This document shows, piece after piece, positions 12,686 through 20,129 of a stretch of 27,069 bases of DNA. The translations under genes were made by a program, and so were the position numbers. Origin of the DNA: a virus; the IMG/VR virus record IMGVR_UViG_3300042288_001473, positions 1 to 27,069 of that record; one strand, written 5' to 3'. How positions within the stretch are numbered: position 1 is the first letter of the stretch; each line of letters opens with the position of its first letter. Below the pieces are notes generated by a model, which saw only the letters and a program-made list of their open reading frames with translations, was not told the origin of the DNA and searched no databases.

Positions 12686-15025
12686 TCAGCCCTTGGTGAA
12701 CACCCAACGTTGGACACCAGCAACGCTGCGCCGAGCCTTGCCGTAGCCGAGTTCGCGCATGATGGTGGCCACCTGCATTTGATCGGCGCGGGTCTGCCGT
12801 TCAGTGGGCTTAGCGATGGCTTTGCTGAGGATCGTCTCTGACGTGAGTTCAGCGTTGAAATTGCTAGGCCTGGACAGCCAGTCAACGATGGGCGTCTTCC
12901 ACGGGTTTTCCACCTGATAGTTTTCGTTTTCTTGGCTGACGATCGTGGCCAGTTCAGGCGGCAGGAAGTTGGCTTCACCGTCGCGGTAGGCCTTGACGGC
13001 ACCAGCCCAGATGGCGTCCCGTTCGGCCATGAGGTTAGGCGTGTCGATTGGATTGGTTTCGGTGCAGGTGGTAGGAACAACCCAGAACCGGCGGTTACCG
13101 GTGTCGTCTTGCAGGAAACCGGTTGAGCGGTTAGTTGAGCCGACGATGATCCCGCGCCTAGGGAATGCTTCGGTTGCTTTGCCGTAGGGCACGCGGAAAA
13201 GGTCGGTCGATTGCGAAAGGAAAGATTTGATCTGGCCGGCGTGCTTTCGGCCCATGATGTGGTCGAGTTCCGCCCATTCCATGATCCATGAGCGGTGCAG
13301 AACCATTAGGTCGTCTTTGCTGGAGATGTCGCCTAGGGCATCAGAAAAGAACGCGCCGCCGAGGGCAGACCAGAAGGATGATTTGCGGGCGCCTTGCTCA
13401 CCCATCAGGACGCAAGCGGTATCGTGTTTGCAGCCCGGCTCAAAGATCCGTTTTACGGCACCGATGAGGGTGCACCGGATCATGTGGTCGTAGATGGTGG
13501 TTTTGCCTAAGTCTGCGTCTTCGGGCCTGAGGTATGCGCTTGCTAGGCCGCCGATGTAGGCCGGCTCAACCGTGGCGGCGACGTGCTCCAGGTAGAGCGC
13601 CACGGGGTCGTAGGGGTGTTCGTGCGCGACCTGGACTAGGCAGTCCACCGCGAGCTCCTTGGAGACCTTGTAGCCCTGCTCAGCGAGCGAGAGGTAGAAC
13701 CGCTCCGCGCCTTCCAGCACGGCGCCGTCCATCTCGATCTGTTGAGAGAAGCGGTTGAACCGGATCCGGTCGGAGCCAGCCTGTGCGCGAAGCATGGTGA
13801 GCAGCTCAGCTGCGTCCACGGGCTGCAGCTTGCCGGGTGATGACGAGATTCCTTGGTTGAGTTCAGAGACCTGCTTGGCCAGGCCTTTGATCTTCGCCTT
13901 TGTGCGCTCGAGATCTGGCGAGCTTGGTTGGAGCCCCTTGAGCGTGGATCGTGCTTCCTTTAGTTCCGACTCCAGTTCACCGATCGTCTTGGCGTTAGGC
14001 GAGGAAGCCAGAGCAGTGGTTCTAGGCGGCAGCGCCGGCCTGGCAGTCCGGGTGTGGAACCTCAGCCGCGATTCGAGCTTGTCGAGGGGGGTGCCGGGGT
14101 GTGGGTTGTGCGCGGCCGCGCCATCGAAGCGCTTGCGGGCCTTGCGTGCGTCGAAGTCCCTGGCCTTGGCCTGAGCTGCTGAGATGTGCTGCTCAAAGGC
14201 CTCAGCCGCTGTGATGTCGGGGCGATGGCCCTGATCGATGATCCATTGCTCGGTACCCTGCAGGTCGAGGGCCAGCTTGAGCTGATCGTCGTTCCACTGA
14301 CCAGGCGTGCCGCCAGTTTCAACGAGCGTGCGGCTGTCAAGAGTGATGAAGTCCAGCAGCGGCAGGGTTGCTGGGATGATCGGCTGAGGTGTGACGGTGA
14401 GCAGCGGTGCAGGTTGCGGCTCGGGATCCTCAAATAACAGGGCGATCAGCGCCTCTGGCGCCTCAGCAACGCCGGCTTCTGCGGGTGATCGGCCTTTGAT
14501 CCAGCGGTAGCTGCCGGTGATGGGGTGAGCGCCGATGACGACGGACTGGTGACGATTCCAGCGAAGGTCGAGCTGCTCAGCCTTGCCGTCAGCGTCCACC
14601 TTGCCGGTGTCGAAGACGCGGCGGTTACGCATCCTGGGCCAGTAGCGCTCAGGCACCGTGAACAGCACCTGAAAGCGGCCATCGCGGCCAGAGGTGCAGG
14701 TGGCGGTTTTGGGGAGGCTGCGGGGCGGGATGCCTAGTTTTTCGAGCTGCTCAGTCGCTGATATGCCGTCGTGATCTAGGAACAGGAGGCCACCTGAAAT
14801 CGGTCCAGCGATGACGCCGATGGCTTTGGCCTTGACGATCCTCTTCTCAGTCTTCTCTCCTACCTTGAACTCGATTTCGCTGCCAATGGTGATCTCTTTG
14901 GCGGCTTGCTCCTTGGTGAGCGGGTTGGCTTGCCAGTTGTCTAGGTAGGGCCGCTTGTTGCCGCTGACGGCAACGAGTCCCCAGGATGCTGGAAGCTCCT
15001 GGAGCTGTTCTAGGAGCGTTGGCAT
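12686..15025 (-). CDS. Primase-polymerase/helicase, VapE (VirE) family
   Basis: 779 residues. The N-terminal part (about 1-200) resembles bifunctional primase-polymerase (primpol) domains: GVIAGPISGGLLFLDHDG with D84/D86 as likely metal ligands, then SGRDGRFQVLF and HQSVVIGAHPITGSYRW. Residues about 345-395 form a charged coiled coil (IGELESELKEARSTLKGL). The C-terminal part is a VapE/VirE-type helicase: CVLMGEQGARKSSFW with a degenerate Walker A (542-549), SWIMEWAELDHI as Walker B (about 579-590), and GIIVGSTNRSTGFLQDDTGN. It would prime and unwind phage DNA. Its ATG at 15025 lies 2 bp after the HNH stop, and a strong terminator follows the gene. Confidence 0.88.
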   Translation of the reverse strand: MPTLLEQLQELPASWGLVAVSGNKRPYLDNWQANPLTKEQAAKEITIGSEIEFKVGEKTEKRIVKAKAIGVIAGPISGGLLFLDHDGISATEQLEKLGIPPRSLPKTATCTSGRDGRFQVLFTVPERYWPRMRNRRVFDTGKVDADGKAEQLDLRWNRHQSVVIGAHPITGSYRWIKGRSPAEAGVAEAPEALIALLFEDPEPQPAPLLTVTPQPIIPATLPLLDFITLDSRTLVETGGTPGQWNDDQLKLALDLQGTEQWIIDQGHRPDITAAEAFEQHISAAQAKARDFDARKARKRFDGAAAHNPHPGTPLDKLESRLRFHTRTARPALPPRTTALASSPNAKTIGELESELKEARSTLKGLQPSSPDLERTKAKIKGLAKQVSELNQGISSSPGKLQPVDAAELLTMLRAQAGSDRIRFNRFSQQIEMDGAVLEGAERFYLSLAEQGYKVSKELAVDCLVQVAHEHPYDPVALYLEHVAATVEPAYIGGLASAYLRPEDADLGKTTIYDHMIRCTLIGAVKRIFEPGCKHDTACVLMGEQGARKSSFWSALGGAFFSDALGDISSKDDLMVLHRSWIMEWAELDHIMGRKHAGQIKSFLSQSTDLFRVPYGKATEAFPRRGIIVGSTNRSTGFLQDDTGNRRFWVVPTTCTETNPIDTPNLMAERDAIWAGAVKAYRDGEANFLPPELATIVSQENENYQVENPWKTPIVDWLSRPSNFNAELTSETILSKAIAKPTERQTRADQMQVATIMRELGYGKARRSVAGVQRWVFTKG

Positions 15026-15027
15026 CG

Positions 15028-15429
15028 TCAGTTGCGGGTCTGGTAACGAGCGAACGCCTCACGGCGCCGGTGGATCTCTGCGTAGCACTCAGCGCAGACC
15101 AGTTGAAGGTTTGCCGGGTCGTCAGTGCCGCCATGCTTCACCTCGATGATGTGGTGCACCTGCAGGCACACCGAAGGCCGCAAGAGCTTGAGGTGATCCT
15201 CTTGGCGCATGCAGTGCCAGCAATGGGAGCGCATGGCCTCAGGCAGCAGATGCTTGAGGCACTCATTCGTTTTCCGCCGTGGCTTGCGGTCTTCAGATGG
15301 CTTAGGAATCCAGAGGAAGCCGTGCTGCGGGCAGCGGATTGATCCCCAGTGTTGAGTGTCTGGCCTGGGGTTGAAATCGCAAGGGTGACCGCACTTGGGG
15401 CAGTCATGAAGCGAGGGGTAATCGCTCAT
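15028..15429 (-). CDS. HNH endonuclease with N-terminal zinc ribbon
   Basis: 133 residues. The C-terminal HNH core is CWHC (70-73), VHHIIEVKHGGTDDPANLQL with H92/H93 and N107, then CAEC (112-115) and H120. The two Cys pairs form the structural zinc site, and the second His of HH is the general base. The N-terminal 45 residues add a separate zinc-ribbon-like motif (CPKCGHPC at 10-17, IRCPQHGF near 31-38), an uncommon extension. It lies between the ribbon-helix-helix regulator and the primase-helicase in one operon, so a role in replication or recombination, or homing, is possible. Confidence 0.85.
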   Translation of the reverse strand: MSDYPSLHDCPKCGHPCDFNPRPDTQHWGSIRCPQHGFLWIPKPSEDRKPRRKTNECLKHLLPEAMRSHCWHCMRQEDHLKLLRPSVCLQVHHIIEVKHGGTDDPANLQLVCAECYAEIHRRREAFARYQTRN

Positions 15430-15432
15430 GGA

Positions 15433-15759
15433 TCAGCCCTGTCTGCGGATGTCGCGGGCGATCAGGTGGCGGATGAATGCGGCCCGGCTGCAGTCGTGGC
15501 GGGAGGCTTGGAGGTCGAGGTGATCAACGAGGGTGTCAAGCATCTCGAAGGTGGCAGCGCGGGGGCTGTCGCCTGGCGGGACTGGGGTGAGGGCGACGTG
15601 GGTTGTGTCGCGGTCGCGGTCGGTGATCACCAAGCGGCGCAAGTACGCGGCACGAGAGCAGCCTTCGTAGTGGGCCTGAGCGTCGAGGTGCGCGAGGTGC
15701 TCAGGTGGGAGCTCCAGGAAGATGGATCGCTTACCGGCGACTGGGGGCCAGGTGGGCAT
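15433..15759 (-). CDS. Tandem ribbon-helix-helix-like protein, putative repressor
   Basis: 108 residues with two copies of a ribbon-helix-helix-like unit. Copy one: SIFLELPPEHLAHLDAQAHY then GCSRAAYLRRLVI. Copy two: ATFEMLDTLVDHLDLQASRH then DCSRAAFIRHLIA. The matching CSRAA[YF][LI]R.L helices show an internal duplication. RHH proteins bind DNA through a beta ribbon and often repress their own promoter. ATG 15759 is chosen because the -10 of promoter P9 (15788-15793) lies inside the longer frame. It is divergent from the helicase operon and the two promoters share an operator, so it is the best candidate for the regulon's controller. Confidence 0.72.
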   Translation of the reverse strand: MPTWPPVAGKRSIFLELPPEHLAHLDAQAHYEGCSRAAYLRRLVITDRDRDTTHVALTPVPPGDSPRAATFEMLDTLVDHLDLQASRHDCSRAAFIRHLIARDIRRQG

Positions 15760-15787
15760 GGGTGCAGCGTGGGTGGTGTTGATCCGC

Positions 15788-15816
15788 ATTATAGGGTTGC
15801 AGTTGCGCAACCGCAA
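15788..15816 (-). promoter_or_regulatory. Class I phage promoter P9 (leftward, divergent)
   Basis: -35 TTGCGG (15811-15816), a 17-bp spacer and consensus -10 TATAAT (15788-15793). This is the strongest-looking promoter in the window. It overlaps P8 on the other strand: each promoter's spacer is formed by the same palindrome. It drives the ribbon-helix-helix, HNH and primase-helicase genes. Confidence 0.8.
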
Positions 15817-15825
15817 CGCTAGGAT
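15797..15825 (+). promoter_or_regulatory. Class I phage promoter P8 (rightward, divergent)
   Basis: -35 TTGCAG (15797-15802), a 17-bp spacer beginning TTGCGCAACCGC and -10 TAGGAT (15820-15825). It overlaps P9 almost completely, so the two should compete for polymerase. It drives the small gene and helicase operon at 15888-18053. Confidence 0.72.
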
Positions 15826-15887
15826 GTGAGAGCCACCGCACCGAAGCCCCGCTCCCTGACGATGCCGACCACTGCCCGGACCAGGCG

Positions 15888-16022
15888 GTGGGTCTCAATC
15901 GGCCTCTCATCTGTACGGGTCCCATCGAGGACTGCCGCTGGTTCCAGGTTGATGACCATCCGGGCGGCAGCAAGCGGGGTGGGCGGTGGCTGTTATTCAC
16001 CACACACGCACCACAGCCATGA
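15888..16022 (+). CDS. Small protein upstream of SF2 helicase, 44 aa
   Basis: The frame ends in TGA overlapping the helicase start (ATGA, 16019-16022), and its sequence is clearly protein-like: RPLICTGPIEDCRWFQVDD, HPGGSKRGGRWLLFTTHAP. The start is uncertain. GTG 15888 is the only ordinary start codon downstream of the P8 transcription start in this frame, but protein-like sequence continues upstream (ESHRTEAPLPDDADHC), so a non-standard start is possible. It has no recognised family. It should be co-translated with the helicase. Confidence 0.5.
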   Translation: MGLNRPLICTGPIEDCRWFQVDDHPGGSKRGGRWLLFTTHAPQP

Positions 16023-17422
16023 CCACCCCCACCCTCCGCCCCTACCAGCAAACCTTCACCGCCGACATCTCCACCGCCCTGCGTATCCACCGCCGCGTGG
16101 TGGGCACGATGGCGACCGGCTCAGGCAAGGGCACGGTGGCTGCGCACATGGCGGCCACTGCTGCCGAGCGCGGCCACAGGGTGTATGTGCTAGCGCATCG
16201 AAAGGAGCTGATTGAGGATCTCTCGGGCCGGATGAGCAGTCATGGCGTACGCCATGGTCTGATCGCCATGAATCGAAGCATGGACCTGAGCCAGCCGGTC
16301 CAAGTGTGCAGCGTGGACACCTTGGCCAGGCGGCTGCACAAGGTGCCGGCGCCAACGCTGATCATTCAGGACGAGGCGCACCATCTGATCGAAGGGAACA
16401 AGTGGGGCAAAGTCATCGCCGCATGGCCCAAGGCCTATCTGGTGGGGCTCACGGCAACACCACAGCGGCTGTCAGGTGAAGGCCTGGGTGAGGGTTACGG
16501 CGGATACTTCCGGCATCTGGTGCTAGGTCCTACCGCTCAGTGGCTGACCGATGAAGGGTTCCTTGCCAGGGCAAAAGTGCTGGCACCACCAGGGATCGAC
16601 CTGTCTGGTATCAAGAACTTTGACACGCCGACCGGCAAAGCGAAGGCCTCCCAAATCCTCGGCACTCGCGAAGCGATGGGCGATCCTGTTGGTCATTATC
16701 AACGGGAGATTGCGCCTATCCACAACGGCACGGTGCTGGGATTTTGCGTCAGCGTCCCGCATGCCACAGCGATGGCTGAGCTGTATCGAGAGGCCGGAAT
16801 CCCTGCAGCGGCTTTGGATGGCAAGACCGATCCAACCCTGCGCCGGCAGATGATCAGCGACCTGGGTGATGGAGTGCTCAAGGCGCTGTTTAGCTGTGAA
16901 ATCGTGAGCGAAGGCACTGATATTCCCAGTGTCGCAGGCGTGCAGCTATTCAGGCCCACAGACAGCCTGTCGCTATATCTCCAGCAGGTAGGCCGTGGGT
17001 TGCGGAAGTGCGACGGCAAGCCGTATGCCGTGGTGTTGGATCACGTTGGCAACAGCCACCGGCACGGCCTCCCGACCGATGATCGTGAGTGGAGCCTAGA
17101 AGGCAAGGTTGGCCGCCAAGGTGGCGAAAAGTCGCCATCGGTAAAGGTCTGCCCCCAGTGTTTCAGCTGCATGCCCTCGGCAAAGGCTGTGTGCCCCGAC
17201 TGCGGCCACCAGTTCACGCCTGAGCGGCGAGAGATCACGACCGTGGACGGTGAGCTGGTTGAGATCCAGCGGCGGGAAGCCAAGCGCGAACAAGCCCAAG
17301 CCCAGACCGTCGAAGACCTAATCGCGATCGGCAAACGCCGGGGCATGAAAAACCCCCGTGGCTGGGCCCGGCACGTGATGGCGGCCAGGCAGGCGAAGGG
17401 CAACTGGAGGGCGGTGGCGTGA
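16019..17422 (+). CDS. Superfamily 2 DEAD/DEAH helicase with C-terminal zinc finger
   Basis: 467 residues from ATG 16019, overlapping the upstream stop. Motif Q region LRPYQQ (6-11), Walker A ATGSGKGT (32-39, Gly in place of the usual Thr), DEAH (118-121), GLTATP (143-148), EGTDIPSV (298-305) and QQVGRGLRK (322-330), so both RecA-like domains are complete. A CPQC...CPDC zinc finger (378-395) and a helical, basic C-terminus follow. This is the SSL2/RadD-like helicase family frequent in phages, acting in replication, recombination or repair. The K37-G38 Walker variant should still bind phosphate through K37. Confidence 0.92.
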   Translation: MTTPTLRPYQQTFTADISTALRIHRRVVGTMATGSGKGTVAAHMAATAAERGHRVYVLAHRKELIEDLSGRMSSHGVRHGLIAMNRSMDLSQPVQVCSVDTLARRLHKVPAPTLIIQDEAHHLIEGNKWGKVIAAWPKAYLVGLTATPQRLSGEGLGEGYGGYFRHLVLGPTAQWLTDEGFLARAKVLAPPGIDLSGIKNFDTPTGKAKASQILGTREAMGDPVGHYQREIAPIHNGTVLGFCVSVPHATAMAELYREAGIPAAALDGKTDPTLRRQMISDLGDGVLKALFSCEIVSEGTDIPSVAGVQLFRPTDSLSLYLQQVGRGLRKCDGKPYAVVLDHVGNSHRHGLPTDDREWSLEGKVGRQGGEKSPSVKVCPQCFSCMPSAKAVCPDCGHQFTPERREITTVDGELVEIQRREAKREQAQAQTVEDLIAIGKRRGMKNPRGWARHVMAARQAKGNWRAVA

Positions 17423-17568
17423 CCACTCGAGCCCCAACCTTCCAGATCACCGACAAGGGCGGCTGCATCGGCCGGTTCTGGTGGGTGAACACGATCCCCT
17501 ATACCGGCCGGGAGTGGTGGCCGGAACTCTTCCCGTTCTGGGGTACGTCGCACTGGTATCGGCCATGA
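17419..17568 (+). CDS. Trp/aromatic-rich small protein, 49 aa
   Basis: It starts at GTG 17419 overlapping the helicase stop (GTGA) and ends at TGA overlapping the next ATG (17565-17568). The product is rich in Trp and Phe (GRFWWVNTIPYTG, REWWPELFPFWGTSHWYRP) with no membrane segment. The double coupling and composition support translation. Function unknown; it may assist the helicase. Confidence 0.62.
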   Translation: MTTRAPTFQITDKGGCIGRFWWVNTIPYTGREWWPELFPFWGTSHWYRP

Positions 17569-18053
17569 TTGATCCCACATACCTCGCCCAAATCCGCCGG
17601 CAATATCGCGCCGAGCTGGTGATTGCCTTCGTGCAGCTTGAACAGGTTTCGCCTGGATGGTGGTCAACTCAGATTGAAATGGCTGAGCAGCTTGGCACTG
17701 AGCGCCGCACGCTCACCGATGCACTCACTCGACTGCGTGAGGACGGTCTGATCAGGACGACCGTAATGGGTAAGAACGGTGGCACTTGGCTGTGGTGGGT
17801 GAAACGCTTCCCTGATGACAAGCCGCTGGCAGGTGCCGAACCGGGATGGCGGATTCGGGACATGACAACTCAAGCTGTCATCAAGATCCCCATCAGCCGC
17901 CGTTGGAGCTGGGCAGATGCGCATGAGATCCCGAAGGCGACTATGCAGTCATTCCTGAACGGGTATCAGCTGACGTTGCGCCGCCGGTGGCGAATTGTCA
18001 CGAGTCCGTGGGATGAGGTGGGAGCAGAGCAGGTGAGTGGGTGCCGTGCGTAG
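17565..18053 (+). CDS. Winged-helix protein, 162 aa
   Basis: It starts at ATG 17565 (ATGA overlap). Residues about 10-70 form a MarR/replication-initiator-like winged helix: RAELVIAFVQLEQVSPGWWS, TQIEMAEQLGTERRTLTDAL, TRLREDGLIRTTVMGKNGG, where TRLREDGLI is the helix before the wing. The C-terminal part (RRWSWADAHEIPKATMQSF) is basic and amphipathic. Transcriptional or replication control of the operon is inferred. It ends 2 bp before the convergent HNH stop. Confidence 0.72.
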   Translation: MIDPTYLAQIRRQYRAELVIAFVQLEQVSPGWWSTQIEMAEQLGTERRTLTDALTRLREDGLIRTTVMGKNGGTWLWWVKRFPDDKPLAGAEPGWRIRDMTTQAVIKIPISRRWSWADAHEIPKATMQSFLNGYQLTLRRRWRIVTSPWDEVGAEQVSGCRA

Positions 18054-18054
18054 C

Positions 18055-18381
18055 TCACGCCGCTTCCCGCTGCGCCGCACCCAGCCAGCCATCGATTCGT
18101 AATGCACGGTCGGGGCAGTGCCAGGCCTGAGCGGCGAACCACTCCCGCCAGCTGACGCTCGATTTAGCCAGGTTGCATCGCCGGCAGGCTGGCACCAGAT
18201 TCTGGGCCACGGTCAGGCCACCAGCGGAGCGCGGGATGACGTGATCCAACGTGTCTGCGCGTTCAGCACAGTAGGCGCACTGGTGACCCCAGGCCTCAAA
18301 GATTCGTGCTCTGAATCGGTGTTTGGTTGCTCGTTTGGTCTGGAGTTCGGTTTCATCGATCAGCGATCGGAACTCCGACAT
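18055..18381 (-). CDS. HNH endonuclease
   Basis: 108 residues with a compact HNH core: CAYC (35-38), TLDHVIPRSAGGLTVAQNLV with D46-H47 and N61, then CRRCN (66-70). This is the McrA-like HNH type with the C4 zinc site. Phage genomes often carry such a gene near lysis or packaging genes, where it can assist DNA cleavage at packaging. Here it is 3' of the endolysin gene, separated by 36 bp that include a CTACCGGTAG palindrome. Confidence 0.88.
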   Translation of the reverse strand: MSEFRSLIDETELQTKRATKHRFRARIFEAWGHQCAYCAERADTLDHVIPRSAGGLTVAQNLVPACRRCNLAKSSVSWREWFAAQAWHCPDRALRIDGWLGAAQREAA

Positions 18382-18417
18382 GGGCAGCGAGCCTCTACCG
18401 GTAGGTTTCCTGTCGGG

Positions 18418-19608
18418 TTAGCGCTCGGCGATGACGGCCCAGCCGGTGTTGGCGCCCTCGACCATCCACCGAGGCCCAAAATTCCGCCGGCTGTATCTGG
18501 CGAACCGTGCCACACCTCCCAACGTGGTGCCGTTCACCATGTCAGCTTCGCCGAAGGGGTCATGCACGATGAGGTGATCTCGGGTGTGGCCTACCACGAT
18601 CAGCCAGTGGCCGCCGCCGGATGGTGCTGACACGGGGCCACGGTGCAGGAACCCGCAGGGCACGGGGATGCCCTTGGCGATCTGATCTTCCACCACTCGC
18701 CAGCCGGCCACCTTGGTGAATCGTGCCTTGACGCCATAGCTCGACAGCGCCCTGATCTGCGCGGTTGGGTCAGTGGTGTCGCCGAACTGCTGGACCCGTT
18801 TGAGGTACTGGTCGTCGCCGTTCGGGCCGGTGAGCGTGCCGGGCTTGAGGTACTGGAGCAGCATGGCGCAGCTGGAGCTGAAACACATCCGCGCCGCCTG
18901 GGCCCGGTCGGCTGAGTCCATCTGCGCGTACCAGGGCACTTGCAGCGGGTTTCCGTAGCCGGTCTGCTGCTGCAGCTGCTGCCCCAGGAACAACGACAGC
19001 TCTGCAGCACGGCGACGGGTGAGGCCTGCCTCGACTGGGGTTCCTTTGTTGATCCACCTGGGGAGCTCCTCGGCGGCCACCTTGGCGGGATCCTCACCGG
19101 CCAGGATTCGGCGCCGCAGGGTTGAATCCTGCATGGCGCCGACGCCGATGTTGTAAGTCCAACTTACAAGTGCCGCCACCCTGTTTCCTGGCCAGCTGGT
19201 GACTGCAGGGATGGCACGGGCGAGCGCGTCGTAGAACCGCTGCAGGTCGGCGTTCAGCTGAGCATCGGCCTGTGCCTGGCTGATGGATTGGCCCTCACGC
19301 ACCACCTTGCCGCCGATGGTGGTGCTGCCCCATCCGATCGTTGGCACACCAGCAGGGCAGATATAGGCCTGGAGTTTGCAACCCTCAAATTCCTTCACGA
19401 TCCGCTGAGCCGGTGCTAACCAGGCAGCCACGGGCGCCGGTGCCGCCGGGCTGCCAGCGGCCCTCCAGCCTTCGGTGAACTCCTGCAATATGTCCGGGTG
19501 CGCCTTCAAGCGTTCATCCAACCGTCCCAGAGCGGCCAGCTGGTGAGGTGTGATCGATCCGACCCGTGCGACGTGCTCAGCAGCGGCGCGGACTGAGGCG
19601 AGTGTCAT
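18418..19608 (-). CDS. Two-domain endolysin: GH24 lysozyme plus C39-like peptidase domain
   Basis: 396 residues. The lysozyme domain (about 65-220) shows the GH24 triad spacing E75-x8-C84-x5-T90 in EGCKLQAYICPAGVPTIGW; Cys in place of Asp is a known active variant. NRVAALVSWTYNIGVGA and TRRRAAELSLF complete the fold. Residues about 228-396 form a papain-like C39-type domain: QVPWYAQMDSADRAQ, MCFSSSCAMLLQYL with the likely catalytic Cys, GGHWLIVVGH with the catalytic His, and VHDPFG. The N-terminal 60 residues are an extra helical region without a signal peptide, so a holin would be needed for export. The start ATG 19608 overlaps the preceding stop. Confidence 0.85.
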   Translation of the reverse strand: MTLASVRAAAEHVARVGSITPHQLAALGRLDERLKAHPDILQEFTEGWRAAGSPAAPAPVAAWLAPAQRIVKEFEGCKLQAYICPAGVPTIGWGSTTIGGKVVREGQSISQAQADAQLNADLQRFYDALARAIPAVTSWPGNRVAALVSWTYNIGVGAMQDSTLRRRILAGEDPAKVAAEELPRWINKGTPVEAGLTRRRAAELSLFLGQQLQQQTGYGNPLQVPWYAQMDSADRAQAARMCFSSSCAMLLQYLKPGTLTGPNGDDQYLKRVQQFGDTTDPTAQIRALSSYGVKARFTKVAGWRVVEDQIAKGIPVPCGFLHRGPVSAPSGGGHWLIVVGHTRDHLIVHDPFGEADMVNGTTLGGVARFARYSRRNFGPRWMVEGANTGWAVIAER

Positions 19609-19751
19609 TTCAGATCAGGCAAGCGGTCGCCAGTGGCTTGATCGGCGTGGGCGTAGAGGCGAAACAGGACCGGTTTGAACAGCAGCTCCACAACGGCTGT
19701 CCAGGCGAGCTTGGCCAGCAGCAGATCGGCCACCAAGTGGAGATCGTTCAT
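19605..19751 (-). CDS. Small amphipathic/membrane lysis-cassette protein, 48 aa
   Basis: It starts at ATG 19751 (ATGA overlap with the gene before) and ends overlapping the endolysin start. Residues 4-33 are hydrophobic to amphipathic (LHLVADLLLAKLAWTAVVEL, LFKPVLFRLY) and the tail is polar. Its position immediately before the endolysin suggests a holin partner or antiholin, but this is inferred from context only. Confidence 0.6.
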   Translation of the reverse strand: MNDLHLVADLLLAKLAWTAVVELLFKPVLFRLYAHADQATGDRLPDLK

Positions 19752-20005
19752 GCGTCCGGGTCGGTCGGGAATCTGCGGGCGCCAGGCGGGGCGTCGTCCT
19801 TACGGAGCCTGGGATTCAATGTTTCGTAGCCCAACTGGAACGCACCACCGGCAGCACCGCCCAGGCCCATAAATGGCGCACCGGTCAGCCAGCACTTGTC
19901 CACCTCGCCACCAGAGCGACGGCAGTCGATGATGTAAACCGTGCCCACCAACACTGAAAGGGTGGCAGCAGAGAACATGCCGGCCAGGATGCTCTGGCGA
20001 TTCAT
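19748..20005 (-). CDS. Holin-like membrane protein, 85 aa
   Basis: Residues 8-26 (AGMFSAATLSVLVGTVYII) form a first membrane helix. A second, Gly-rich hydrophobic segment (TGAPFMGLGGAAGGAFQLGY, about 41-60) follows a short polar loop with two cysteines, and the C-terminus is charged (LRKDDAPPGARRF). A two-helix protein directly upstream of an endolysin fits a class II-type holin or a related lysis protein. It starts at ATG 20005 after a 44-bp gap that follows a terminator. Confidence 0.6.
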   Translation of the reverse strand: MNRQSILAGMFSAATLSVLVGTVYIIDCRRSGGEVDKCWLTGAPFMGLGGAAGGAFQLGYETLNPRLRKDDAPPGARRFPTDPDA

Positions 20006-20049
20006 CGATTCAGCTGCAGGCGGGCTACCTGAGTTTTCCGGCCTGCAAG

Positions 20050-20076
20050 AAAAAACCCCGCCGGACCAGGGCGGGG
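20050..20076 (-). terminator. Intrinsic terminator upstream of lysis genes
   Basis: Read leftward: CCCCGCC, 7-nt loop, GGCGGGG, then six Ts. It points into the lysis cassette from its 5' side, so it stops transcripts arriving from the right, for example from the leftward gene at 21527, or acts as a regulated leader terminator. Confidence 0.8.
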
Positions 20077-20129
20077 CGAGAAGTGTTCTCTGGTGGCACT
20101 ATGGCGTTTCACAATCGCAACGGCAGCGA

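Noticed and set aside
13534-14174. Long plus-strand frames across the primase-helicase gene
   Set aside because: Arg/Pro/Ser-rich shadows typical of high-GC DNA, opposite a gene with clear VapE motifs.
17041-17667. 208-aa minus-strand frame over the helicase 3' end
   Set aside because: Covers the helicase zinc-finger end and three coupled plus-strand genes; composition is that of a shadow.
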